Below are positions 1 to 7,284 of a stretch of DNA of 29,780 nt, piece by piece. The translations under genes and the position numbers were made by a program. Source of the stretch: JBKPRX01 sp046734795 (lineage in GTDB: Bacteria > Actinomycetota > Thermoleophilia > Gaiellales > Gaiellaceae); NCBI GenBank assembly GCA_046734795.1, contig JBKPRX010000107.1, forward strand, positions 1 to 29,780, written 5' to 3'. Each line of letters opens with the position of its first letter. Positions within the stretch are counted from its first letter, which is position 1. Below the pieces are notes generated by a model that saw nothing but the letters and a program-made list of their open reading frames with translations, was not told where the DNA came from and ran no database searches.

Positions 1-23
1 TGGGCCGTATGCTCTTCGATCAC
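1..23 (-). CDS. Possible 5' end of a minus-strand gene cut by the window edge
   Basis: A GTG codon on the minus strand at 23..21 opens a frame (M-I-E-E-H-T-A) that runs off the left edge. A good Shine-Dalgarno sequence, AGGAGG, lies at 40..35 on the same strand, 11 bases before the GTG, slightly further than ideal. Too little is visible to name a product, and the call rests only on the ribosome site and the open frame. Confidence 0.22.
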
Positions 24-105
24 TAGTCTCGACGCCTCCTGTTCTTGGCCGAGAAGCCGGTACGAACGGGGGTTCCTGGGTCCACCGGGCGAACTGCTTG
101 CTGAG

Positions 106-134
106 TCTATACCGATCAGGCCCTTGTTACAAAG
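106..134 (-). promoter_or_regulatory. Weak candidate promoter in the left intergenic stretch
   Basis: Reading the minus strand, TATAGA at 111..106 resembles a -10 hexamer and CTTTGT at 134..129 lies 17 bases upstream as a poor -35. It would drive the partial gene at the left edge. The rest of 24-176 shows nothing else recognisable: no tRNA, terminator with a T-run, or repeat. Confidence 0.22.
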
Positions 135-176
135 TCTGCACTTTCGTTGTCTTTGACGGCAACGAGAGGCTCGGCG

Positions 177-908
177 CTACCGCGTCACTTGGCGCGGGTA
201 GGCGTCCGGGAACCCGTGCGAATGGGCATTCGAGAGCGCGTCCGAGGCGAGCGTGTAGCTGCCGTAAACCCCGGCAAAGACGACGTAGAAGCCGGGATGG
301 AAGCTCGAAAAGTTCGAGGAATCGAGGACGCCGACCTGCTTCAAGCCGTCGGCCCGCGCTTCCTTCGCCCGGCGGAGGGCGGTCGCGCGGCCCGCGGTCG
401 TGGGGATGGACTCGAGCACGACGGTGTAGCCGCTCTTCGTGGCCGGCCACGTGGCGAGTGCGGAGCGAGGCCGCGACGGGGTCGTCTGCGGCCGCTCAGG
501 CACCGTCGCCTCGGGCGCCGTCGGCAGCGGCGCGGTTGCGGTCTGAACCGTCGCGACCGTGTTGCTCACGCGGCCTGGGCCGAGCGGAACGCTGACGTTC
601 GTCGCGACGACCGGAGACGAGCTCTCGGCCTCGTCGTCGCCGAGCGTTACCGCGAGCACCGTGGCGACGATCGCGAGCGCCAGCAGGGCGAGCGCGGGCC
701 AGATCCAGTCGCCCGGATACCACGAGAGCCTTCGCTGCCACCCGGCGGCGAGGACGCCGATGACTCCACGGTTCGTCGGCAGGCGCGCGCCGCACTCGAG
801 GCAGTACTCCTGTGACGGCTCGTACGCCGTGCCGCACACCGCGCAGGTGCCGGTCGCTTCGTCCTCACGGCCCGGCGTCGCGACCGGCGAGAACGAGGGC
901 TCGGTCAT
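177..908 (-). CDS. Zinc-ribbon, single-pass membrane protein with C-terminal SPOR domain
   Basis: The 243-residue protein starts with a short cytoplasmic zinc ribbon (CxxC at Cys22/25 and CxxC at Cys36/39), followed by one membrane span at about 67-90, a Thr/Pro/Val-rich linker (about 95-155) and a C-terminal SPOR-like domain (about 158-243). SPOR domains bind denuded septal peptidoglycan, so an envelope or division-site role is inferred. The ATG at 908 was chosen because it forms an ATGA overlap with the stop of the upstream gene; a longer in-frame extension exists upstream but would lie wholly inside that gene. The organisation (ribbon inside, SPOR outside) is seen directly; the function is inferred. 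Confidence 0.8.
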   Translation of the reverse strand: MTEPSFSPVATPGREDEATGTCAVCGTAYEPSQEYCLECGARLPTNRGVIGVLAAGWQRRLSWYPGDWIWPALALLALAIVATVLAVTLGDDEAESSSPVVATNVSVPLGPGRVSNTVATVQTATAPLPTAPEATVPERPQTTPSRPRSALATWPATKSGYTVVLESIPTTAGRATALRRAKEARADGLKQVGVLDSSNFSSFHPGFYVVFAGVYGSYTLASDALSNAHSHGFPDAYPRQVTR

Positions 909-1300
909 GCGCTCTGCGCCTCGGTCGCGCCGACGGCGCGGCCGCAGGAGCTGCAGAACTTCGTTCCCCAGAGGATCGGCGCGCCGCATTCGCAACGCGC
1001 GGCGGGTCGGTGGCGGAACGAGAGCGCCGCCGACAAGAGCGCGTCCAACTCGGCGATTCGGTCCTCGAGAGCGCACAGCTCGGTACAGCGCTCGACGAGC
1101 AGGTCCTGGCGGAACTGGTCGCGGCGGTACATCTCGAGCATGAGCCCGCCAAGATCGCGAATCCGGGCCTCGCGGAGCCGCAGCAACGTTCGCCGGTCGC
1201 GGCGGAGCTGGCTCGGCGGTGGCAGGCGCCGACGGGTCGGCGCACCGGGCGTCACCGGCGCGGCGGCGCGGTCCCGTCGCAGACGCAGAAACCCGGGCAT
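905..1300 (-). CDS. Small zinc-ribbon protein with Arg-rich N-terminus
   Basis: This 131-residue soluble protein has a basic N-terminal third, a helical, coiled-coil-like middle (about 35-95) and a C-terminal zinc ribbon with CxC at Cys103/105 and CxxC at Cys116/119. Its stop overlaps the ATG of the SPOR protein by four bases, so the two are translationally coupled and both carry zinc ribbons. Ribbons of this kind often mediate protein or nucleic acid contacts, but no specific function can be assigned. A TAATCT element lies nine bases upstream of the ATG. Confidence 0.75.
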   Translation of the reverse strand: MPGFLRLRRDRAAAPVTPGAPTRRRLPPPSQLRRDRRTLLRLREARIRDLGGLMLEMYRRDQFRQDLLVERCTELCALEDRIAELDALLSAALSFRHRPAARCECGAPILWGTKFCSSCGRAVGATEAQSA

Positions 1301-1309
1301 GCTGCCGCG

Positions 1310-1315
1310 AGATTA
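1310..1315 (-). promoter_or_regulatory. -10 element of the zinc-ribbon/SPOR operon
   Basis: TAATCT on the minus strand, nine bases before the ATG at 1300, fits the TAnnnT -10 pattern seen before many genes here. No convincing -35 is visible. Confidence 0.35.
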
Positions 1316-1349
1316 GCGGCGCGCCCGGCCGCGGGTGTGCTCCGCCTCG

Positions 1350-1520
1350 CTAGACCCGCCGGTCGGCTGGCGGCGCCTCGCGCGGTGTGCCGCGGCCGAT
1401 ACCGAGCAGGAACAAGATCGCGAGCACGATGCCGACGATCCCGAGCGGGATGCCGATCCACGGCATGAAGAAGAGAAGCACGACGCCGAGCACGATCAAC
1501 GCAATTCCGACTCCGATCAT
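1350..1520 (-). CDS. Small hydrophobic membrane protein, 56 residues
   Basis: The ATG at 1520 opens a 56-residue protein that is almost entirely hydrophobic for residues 2-42, with a Pro near position 20 that may break it into two short spans, and then a charged tail. It resembles the many small actinobacterial membrane proteins of the DUF6131 type, a recognition by overall character only. It lies 41 bases downstream of the aldehyde dehydrogenase on the same strand and may be cotranscribed. Upstream bases contain only a weak ribosome site. No function is assigned. Confidence 0.6.
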   Translation of the reverse strand: MIGVGIALIVLGVVLLFFMPWIGIPLGIVGIVLAILFLLGIGRGTPREAPPADRRV

Positions 1521-1561
1521 GGGCGCGAGGTTCCCGGCGCCCGCTGCGGCAAAACGCCCCC

Positions 1562-2995
1562 TCAGCCGCGCGGATCGATCACGACGAGCCGCTCCTCGGT
1601 CAGCTCGCGGATCGCCCAACCGGGACCTTCCTTCGTGTTTCCGGAATCCTTGACGCCGCCGTAGGGCATCTGGTCGGCGCGGAAGGTGGGCGCCTCGTTC
1701 ACGGTCACACCGCCGAACTCGAGCCGTCGGGCCGCTTCGAACGCCGTCCCGAGCGAGCGCGTGAAGACGCCCGCCTGCAAGCCGTACCGCGTCGAGTTGG
1801 CGCGTGCGATTCCGTCGTCGAGCGTCTCGTAGCTCTCGAGCACGACCACCGGCCCGAAGACCTCCTCGCACGACACCTTCGCCTCGAGCGGAACTCCGGT
1901 GAGAACCGTCGGGCGAATGAGCTCGCCTTTGAGGTCGCCACCGGCAAGCACTTGAGCGCCGTCGCGTTTCGCCTCGTCGATCCAGTCGAGGATTCGGTCG
2001 CGTGCGTCGCTGTCGATCACCGGCCCGACGTCGGTGTCCCCGTCGGCTGGATCTCCGACGACGAGCTTTGCGACGTCGTCCAGGAACCGATCGCGGAACG
2101 ACTCGAACGCGGGAGCCTCGACGTAGATCCGCTGCACTGAGATGCAGCTTTGGCCTGCGAACGAGAACCCGTTTGCACCGAGCTTCTTCGCACCAGCGTC
2201 GAGATCTGCGTCGGCGGCGACGAGCACCGGCGTCGAGTTGCCGAGCTCGAGCTTCACGTGCTTTCTCGGCGCGCGTTCGCGAAGTCCCCAACCGACGGAG
2301 CCCGAGCCGGTGAACGTGATCAGCTTCACGCGCTCGTCCGTCGCGAGCACGTCGCCGATCTCGCTCGCGGAGCCGACGACGACGTTCAGCCACCCGGGCG
2401 CGAGTCCGGCATCGCGCGCGATCTCCGCGAGGAGGAGCGCCGAGAGCGGGGTCTGGCTCGCCGGTTTGAGGACGATCGAGCAGCCGGCCGCAAGTGCCGG
2501 TGCGACCTTGTGCGCGACGAGGTTGCACGGGAAGTTGAACGGCGAGATCGCGCCGACGACGCCGATCGGAAGGCGCAGTGTGAACGCAAGCTTTCCTTCG
2601 CCTGCTTCTGAGGCATCCATCGGCACCTGCTCGCCGGCGAGCTTCCGAGCCTCGACGGCGGCGAAGGTGAACGTCGAGACGGCTCGGCTCGCTTCGACTC
2701 GCGCGGCCTTCAGAGGCTTGCCGGCCTCGGCGCAGATCGTCTGCGCGACTTCTTCGTGACGATCGCGGAGTGCGGCGGCGATTCGATCGAGGATCGCCGC
2801 ACGCTCGTGTGTGGGGATCGGTTCTGCGAGCGCACCTTCGGCGGCGTCGACGGCTTGCAGTGCCTCGTCCCGGCCGCCTCTTGCGACGCGTGCGATGACG
2901 TCACCCGAGTACGGCGATCGAATCTCGAGCGATTCGCCCGTCTCGAGCTCCTCATCGCCGATCGGCAGCCGGCGGACCGAGTCTGTCGCCGCCAT
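1562..2995 (-). CDS. NAD(P)+-dependent aldehyde dehydrogenase
   Basis: This full-length (477-residue) ALDH-superfamily enzyme oxidises an aldehyde to the acid (or acyl-CoA). The oxyanion Asn is in SPFNFP (Asn154), the cofactor Lys in LKPAS (Lys177), the general base Glu250 in KLELGN, the nucleophile Cys284 in GQSC, and the EEVFGP motif is at 377-382. The usual ELGG is ELGN here, a variant also found in some lactaldehyde- or phosphonoacetaldehyde-type ALDHs, so the substrate is open. The ATG at 2995 has AAAGGG eight bases upstream. The cNMP-binding gene ends 30 bases before it on the same strand, so they probably share a transcript. Confidence 0.9.
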   Translation of the reverse strand: MAATDSVRRLPIGDEELETGESLEIRSPYSGDVIARVARGGRDEALQAVDAAEGALAEPIPTHERAAILDRIAAALRDRHEEVAQTICAEAGKPLKAARVEASRAVSTFTFAAVEARKLAGEQVPMDASEAGEGKLAFTLRLPIGVVGAISPFNFPCNLVAHKVAPALAAGCSIVLKPASQTPLSALLLAEIARDAGLAPGWLNVVVGSASEIGDVLATDERVKLITFTGSGSVGWGLRERAPRKHVKLELGNSTPVLVAADADLDAGAKKLGANGFSFAGQSCISVQRIYVEAPAFESFRDRFLDDVAKLVVGDPADGDTDVGPVIDSDARDRILDWIDEAKRDGAQVLAGGDLKGELIRPTVLTGVPLEAKVSCEEVFGPVVVLESYETLDDGIARANSTRYGLQAGVFTRSLGTAFEAARRLEFGGVTVNEAPTFRADQMPYGGVKDSGNTKEGPGWAIRELTEERLVVIDPRG

Positions 2996-3025
2996 CTCGT
3001 CTGCCCTTTCGCGTCGCGGACCGAG

Positions 3026-3439
3026 CTAAACGCGCTCGGGCGGGAGCCGCTCCCCGAGGGCCTCGAGCACCTTGATCGCGACGCTCGGCGACTCGGCGAG
3101 CAGACGGCGAAACGCGCGATCGGTGAGAACGAGCAGATGCGCCTGCGTCTCAGCCGTCACCGTGGCTGTCCTCGGCGTCCCGGCGATCAGCGCGATCTCG
3201 CCGAAGAAGTCGCCTGGCCCGAGGCGGTTGACGCGGCGCCCGTTGCGCTCCACCTTGGCCTCGCCCTCGACGAGCACGAGGAACTGACGGCCGCGCTCGC
3301 CCTGACGCGTCAGCGTGCGCCCGGCGTCGACATCGACCTCGTCGGCGACCGCTGCGACGTGCCGAAGCTCCGCCTTCGAGAGCCGAGAGAAGAGCGGCAC
3401 CTCTTTGAGCAGATCGGCCTTCGTAGCACCCCCCGACAC
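3026..3439 (-). CDS. Stand-alone cyclic-nucleotide-binding (Crp-like sensor) domain protein
   Basis: The 137 residues amount to a single cNMP-binding beta-roll. The phosphate-binding cassette is visible as GDFFGEIALI followed by GTPRTATV, with the Glu and Arg that contact cyclic nucleotide in family members. There is no helix-turn-helix DNA-binding domain, channel or kinase domain, so it is not a Crp regulator; it may act through a partner. The start is GTG at 3439, divergent from the thiolase 60 bases away. It precedes the aldehyde dehydrogenase on the same strand. Whether it binds cAMP, another nucleotide or none is unknown. Confidence 0.82.
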   Translation of the reverse strand: MSGGATKADLLKEVPLFSRLSKAELRHVAAVADEVDVDAGRTLTRQGERGRQFLVLVEGEAKVERNGRRVNRLGPGDFFGEIALIAGTPRTATVTAETQAHLLVLTDRAFRRLLAESPSVAIKVLEALGERLPPERV

Positions 3440-3487
3440 GACCCCCGATGTTGCTCGCGGCGAGAGCCTAGGTCAAGGGCCCGGAGC

Positions 3488-3493
3488 TAGACT
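3488..3493 (+). promoter_or_regulatory. Leaderless-type -10 element of the thiolase operon
   Basis: TAGACT is followed by six bases and then the ATG at 3500, so transcription would begin at or next to the start codon. No good -35 is visible. It lies in the 60-base gap shared with the divergent cNMP-domain gene. Confidence 0.5.
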
Positions 3494-3499
3494 GGGTCT

Positions 3500-4672
3500 A
3501 TGACCAACGCCTTCATCGTCGACGCCGTTCGCAGCCCGATCGGGAAGCGGAACGGGTCGCTCTCAGTGATTCGCGGAGACGAGGTCTCCGCACAGGTTGT
3601 GAACGGACTCGTCGAGCGCGCGGGCGTCGACCCGGGCGAGATCGAGGACGTGCAATGGGGTTGCGTGTCGCAGGTGAACGAGCAGGCCTTCAACATCGGC
3701 CGCAACGTCGCGCTCACCGCCGGGTGGCCGGTAACGGTGTGCGGCACGACGGTCGACCGGCAGTGCGGCTCGTCGATGCAGACGAACTTCAATGCTGCCG
3801 CGGCTGTGTGGTCCGGTCAGCTCGACCTCGTCCTTTCCGGCGGCGTCGAGATGATGACGCGCGTTCCGATGGGCTCGAACAACGGCTCGTTCTCGGACGT
3901 CGTGCACGACCGCTTCGACATCGTCCCGCAAGGCATCTCGGCGGAAGTGCTCGCAGACAAGTGGAGCCTGTCGCGCGAGGCGTTGGATCAGTACTCCTAC
4001 GAGTCGCACATGCGCGCTGCGCGCGCGATCGACGAAGGCCGCTTCGAGAAGGAGATCATCCCGATCGAGCTGCCCGAGCCGCCGAGCGGCGGCGGCGGAG
4101 CCGCGGTCGCGACGCGGTTCGCGGTCGACGAGGCCGTCCGGCGTGACACGACGCTCGAGAAGATGGCGAGCCTCCAGCCGGCATTCATCCCCGAAGGAAA
4201 GGTGACGGCGGCGAACTCGAGCCAGATCGTCGACGGTGCGGCGGCGGTCCTCGTCGCGTCGGATGCGACGGTCACACGGCTCGGTCTCGAGCCGCGCGCA
4301 CGGTTCGTTTCGTTCGGCCTCGCGGGCGTCGACCCGCACATGATGTTGCACGGCAATCCGGAGGCTTGCGACAAGGCGCTCTCGAAGGCCGGGCTCTCGT
4401 GGGACGACATCGCGGTGATCGAGGTGAACGAGGCGTTTGCGTCTGTCGTGCTCCAGTTCCTTGCAGACACCGGTCTGCACGAGCGTTGGGAGGCGGGCGA
4501 CGTCAATCCGAACGGCGGCGGCATCTCGCTCGGCCATCCGCTCGGCGCGACGGGTGCGCGCATCACCGCGACTCTCGTGAGCGAGCTCGAGCGACGTGAT
4601 GCGCGTTACGGCGTCGGGTGCATGTGCATCGGAGCGGGCCAAGCGATCGCTGCGGTGATCGAACGGCTTTGA
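3500..4672 (+). CDS. Thiolase (acetyl-CoA C-acyltransferase type)
   Basis: The 390-residue thiolase catalyses thiolytic cleavage of 3-ketoacyl-CoA or the reverse condensation. The nucleophile is Cys89 (RQCGSS), NEAFA is at 310-314, His346 sits in GGGISLGHPLGATGAR and the second catalytic Cys376 in CIGAG. The last motif is usually CIGGG, a mild variation. The length is normal for degradative or biosynthetic thiolases, which the sequence alone cannot separate. Its stop overlaps a TTG start of the decarboxylase, and a hydroxyacyl-CoA dehydrogenase follows two genes later, which fits beta-oxidation or an acetoacetyl-CoA/3-hydroxybutyryl-CoA route. Confidence 0.93.
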   Translation: MTNAFIVDAVRSPIGKRNGSLSVIRGDEVSAQVVNGLVERAGVDPGEIEDVQWGCVSQVNEQAFNIGRNVALTAGWPVTVCGTTVDRQCGSSMQTNFNAAAAVWSGQLDLVLSGGVEMMTRVPMGSNNGSFSDVVHDRFDIVPQGISAEVLADKWSLSREALDQYSYESHMRAARAIDEGRFEKEIIPIELPEPPSGGGGAAVATRFAVDEAVRRDTTLEKMASLQPAFIPEGKVTAANSSQIVDGAAAVLVASDATVTRLGLEPRARFVSFGLAGVDPHMMLHGNPEACDKALSKAGLSWDDIAVIEVNEAFASVVLQFLADTGLHERWEAGDVNPNGGGISLGHPLGATGARITATLVSELERRDARYGVGCMCIGAGQAIAAVIERL

Positions 4673-6021
4673 CGCTCTTCCGCGACGTCGCGGACTACGC
4701 ACAGACGTTCATCGACTCGCTCGACGAGCGCCGAATCCAACCGATCGTTGCACCGCACGCTCTGCGTGAACGTCTTGCCGGACCGTTGCCCGAGGAGCCG
4801 AGCGACCCGGGTCAGGTTGTCGCCGAGCTGATCGAAGCCGCCGAGCCCGGCATCGCCGCGATCCCGAGCGGGCGCTACTTCGGCTTCGTGATCGGCGGCG
4901 GTGTGCCGGCAGCCGTTGCGGCCGACTGGCTCACGTCGGTCTGGGATCAGAACGCTGGGTTGTACGTCGGCGGGCCGGCGGCTTCGGTCGTCGAAGAGGT
5001 CTCGGCGTCGTGGCTCGCCGAGCTCTTGAGCTTGCCGTCGAGCGTGGCCTGCGCGTTCGTCACCGGCTGTCAGATGGCGCACGTGACGTCGCTGCTTGTT
5101 GCGCGCCACGTCGTGCTCGAACGAGCCGGCTGGGACGTCGAGCGCCGCGGGCTCGCAGGCTCGCCGCCGATTCGTGCGGTCGTGGGGGAGGAGCGGCACG
5201 TCACCGTCGATCGCGCGCTGCGCTTCGTCGGCATCGGCAGCGACCAGCTCGTCACCGTGCCGTGCGACGAACAAGGCCGGATGCGCGCCGACGCGCTCGA
5301 CCTCGACGGCGATGCGCCGGCGATCGTCTGCGCGCAGCTCGGCAACGTCAACACCGGCGCGTTCGATCCGCTCCCGGCGATCGCGGACGCGGCGGCCGAA
5401 GCGGGCGCGTGGCTGCACGTCGACGGCGCCTTCGGGATGTGGGCGGCCGCGTCGCCGCGATTTCGCCACCTCGTCGAGGGCGTCGAGCGCGCCGACTCGT
5501 GGGCGACCGACGGACACAAATGGCTCAACGTGCCGTACGACTCGGGCTTCGCGTTCACCGCGCACCCGGACGCACACCGAATCGCACTCGGCGTGCACGC
5601 CGCGTACCTCGTCCACGCCGAGCCCGGAACGCTGCGCGACCAGATGGACTGGACGCCGGAATTCTCGCGTCGCGCGCGCGGCTTCGCCGTCTATGCGGCG
5701 ATCCGCTCGCTCGGGCGCGCCGGGATCGCACAGATGATCGAGCGCTGCTGTGACCACGCGCGCCGCTTCGCGGATGCGCTCGACGCGGCGGGTGCGGAGA
5801 TCTTGAACGACGTCGTCTTGAACCAGGTGCTCGTCCGCTTCGGCGACGACGAGCGCACGCGCGCCGTTGTAGACGCCGTGCAAACCGACGGAACGTGCTT
5901 CTTGAGCGGCACGCATTGGCACGATCTCGAGGCGATGCGAATCTCGGTCTCGAACTGGCAGACGACTGCGTACGACGTCGACCGATCCGTCGCCGCGATC
6001 GTACGCGCGTTTCGCGGTTGA
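4669..6021 (+). CDS. PLP-dependent group II amino-acid decarboxylase
   Basis: This 450-residue fold-type I enzyme of the aromatic-amino-acid/glutamate decarboxylase family carries the PLP lysine in DGHKWLNVPYDSG (Lys284) and the Asp that pairs with the pyridine nitrogen in HVDGAFG (Asp252). The substrate cannot be read from sequence. The TTG at 4669 was chosen because it forms a TTGA overlap with the thiolase stop and places a normal N-terminus (M-T-L-F-R-D); a longer frame from 4618 would sit inside the thiolase. Its own stop makes another TTGA with the next gene, so three genes are coupled. Why a decarboxylase is coupled to a thiolase is unclear. Confidence 0.88.
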   Translation: MTLFRDVADYAQTFIDSLDERRIQPIVAPHALRERLAGPLPEEPSDPGQVVAELIEAAEPGIAAIPSGRYFGFVIGGGVPAAVAADWLTSVWDQNAGLYVGGPAASVVEEVSASWLAELLSLPSSVACAFVTGCQMAHVTSLLVARHVVLERAGWDVERRGLAGSPPIRAVVGEERHVTVDRALRFVGIGSDQLVTVPCDEQGRMRADALDLDGDAPAIVCAQLGNVNTGAFDPLPAIADAAAEAGAWLHVDGAFGMWAAASPRFRHLVEGVERADSWATDGHKWLNVPYDSGFAFTAHPDAHRIALGVHAAYLVHAEPGTLRDQMDWTPEFSRRARGFAVYAAIRSLGRAGIAQMIERCCDHARRFADALDAAGAEILNDVVLNQVLVRFGDDERTRAVVDAVQTDGTCFLSGTHWHDLEAMRISVSNWQTTAYDVDRSVAAIVRAFRG

Positions 6022-6413
6022 CGTACTGGCTGCTCGTACGAGGGCGGGGCGAGAGCCCGCTTGCCGCGACCGGCTTTACGCTCGAACGGCACGCATCCAC
6101 GCGCCGCCCTTCCGTGCAGCGCGGCGAGTTCGCGATCGCATACGCGAGCGTGTGGCAGTGCGTCTTCGCGGTCGTGCGTGTGACGAGCGACCTCGAGCAC
6201 GACCCGCATGCGACGCGGTGGTCGTGGCGATTCGCGATCGAGCCGCTCGTCGTGGTCCCGGACCTTCACGAGGCGCCCGCGGCAGAGGAGGCCGGGATCT
6301 TCCCGCAGTCGCTCTGGCGCCATTCGTACATCCGCCTGCGTTCCGAGCAGTTCGATGCGGCGCGCGCCTCGATCGAGCGAGCGGCGGCGCGCGTCGCCGC
6401 GACGGTTCCGTAG
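6018..6413 (+). CDS. Small PUA/EVE-like domain protein
   Basis: The 131-residue protein starts at a TTG that overlaps the decarboxylase stop (TTGA). It begins YWLLVRG, then contains a pattern typical of EVE/PUA-like domains: a strand ending in YASVWQCVFAVVRV, an acidic loop, and RWSWRFAIEPLVVV. Such domains bind modified bases or nucleic acid in characterised relatives. Family membership is judged by motif only. No catalytic residues are evident. Its stop codon TAG is also the first half of the -10 element of the next gene. Confidence 0.6.
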   Translation: MTYWLLVRGRGESPLAATGFTLERHASTRRPSVQRGEFAIAYASVWQCVFAVVRVTSDLEHDPHATRWSWRFAIEPLVVVPDLHEAPAAEEAGIFPQSLWRHSYIRLRSEQFDAARASIERAAARVAATVP

Positions 6414-6416
6414 GAT
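6411..6416 (+). promoter_or_regulatory. -10 element overlapping a stop codon, for the 3-hydroxyacyl-CoA dehydrogenase
   Basis: TAGGAT starts with the TAG stop of the upstream gene and is followed by seven bases and the GTG at 6424. This is the leaderless arrangement repeated elsewhere in the window. No -35 is evident. Confidence 0.45.
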
Positions 6417-6423
6417 CCTGCGC

Positions 6424-7284
6424 GTGCCGAGAGAGGTGCAGAAGGTCGGCGTCGTCGGGCTCGGTGCGATGGGCTCGGGGATCGCGCAACTCTGTCTCGG
6501 AGCGGGCCTCAACGTCGTCGGCCGTGAGGTGACGCTCGAGCTCGGAGAGCGCGCCCGCGATCGCATCGCCTCGTTTCTCGCGCGCAAGGTCGAGAAGGGT
6601 CAGCTCGGCTCGGGCGCCGATGAGCAAGCCGTCGCGCGACTCACGCTCACCGACGATCTCGCGGCGCTCGCCGGCTGCGACTTCGTCGTCGAAGCCATCG
6701 TCGAAGAGCTCGCACCGAAGCAGCAGCTCTTCCGCGACCTCGAGCCGATCGTCGGTGCAGACGCGATCCTCGCGACGAACACGTCCGCACTGTCAGTGAC
6801 CGAGATCGCGAGCGCGACCAACACGCCGGAACGTGTTGTCGGGATGCACTTCTTCAACCCGGCGCCGTTGATGCTGCTCGTCGAGGTCGTGCGCGCGCAG
6901 CTCTCGTCCGACGACGCAGTCGAGACGACCTACGCGCTCGCAGAACGGATCGGAAAGACGCCCGTTCGCTGTCACGACACGCCCGGTTTTGTCGTCAATC
7001 GCGTGCTCATTCCCCTGCTGAACGACTGCGTGCGCGTGCTCGACGAAGCCCGGGTCACGCCGGAGGACCTCGATGCCGCGATCAAGGGCGGCACCGGGTG
7101 GCCGATGGGAGCTTGCGAGCTGCTCGACCTGATCGGAATCGACGTTCAAGTGCACGCATCGGAAGCGCTCTACGAGAAGCTCCGCGAGCCTCGGATGGCG
7201 CCGCCGCCGCGGCTCGTCTCGATGGCGCTCGCCGGGCTGCTCGGCCGGAAGACGGGCCGAGGCTTCTACACCTACGACACCTAG
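6424..7284 (+). CDS. 3-hydroxyacyl-CoA (3-hydroxybutyryl-CoA) dehydrogenase
   Basis: This 286-residue NAD(P)-dependent enzyme interconverts 3-hydroxyacyl-CoA and 3-ketoacyl-CoA. An N-terminal Rossmann motif, GLGAMG, is at 12-17, the catalytic His142 lies in GMHFFNPAP with its Glu partner at 154, and TPGFVVNR is at 186-193. The C-terminal helical domain ends in RKTGRGFYTY, typical of the family. The GTG at 6424 was preferred because a -10 element lies at the right distance and longer starts fall inside the upstream gene. It could supply substrate for the thiolase upstream. It ends tail to tail with the next gene, sharing CTAG. Confidence 0.92.
   Translation: MPREVQKVGVVGLGAMGSGIAQLCLGAGLNVVGREVTLELGERARDRIASFLARKVEKGQLGSGADEQAVARLTLTDDLAALAGCDFVVEAIVEELAPKQQLFRDLEPIVGADAILATNTSALSVTEIASATNTPERVVGMHFFNPAPLMLLVEVVRAQLSSDDAVETTYALAERIGKTPVRCHDTPGFVVNRVLIPLLNDCVRVLDEARVTPEDLDAAIKGGTGWPMGACELLDLIGIDVQVHASEALYEKLREPRMAPPPRLVSMALAGLLGRKTGRGFYTYDT

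Noticed and set aside
60..130. tRNA-like 3' segment (GGGGGTTCCTGGGTCCACC area)
   Set aside because: It has no GTTCNANNC T-loop, no anticodon stem and no matching acceptor strand.
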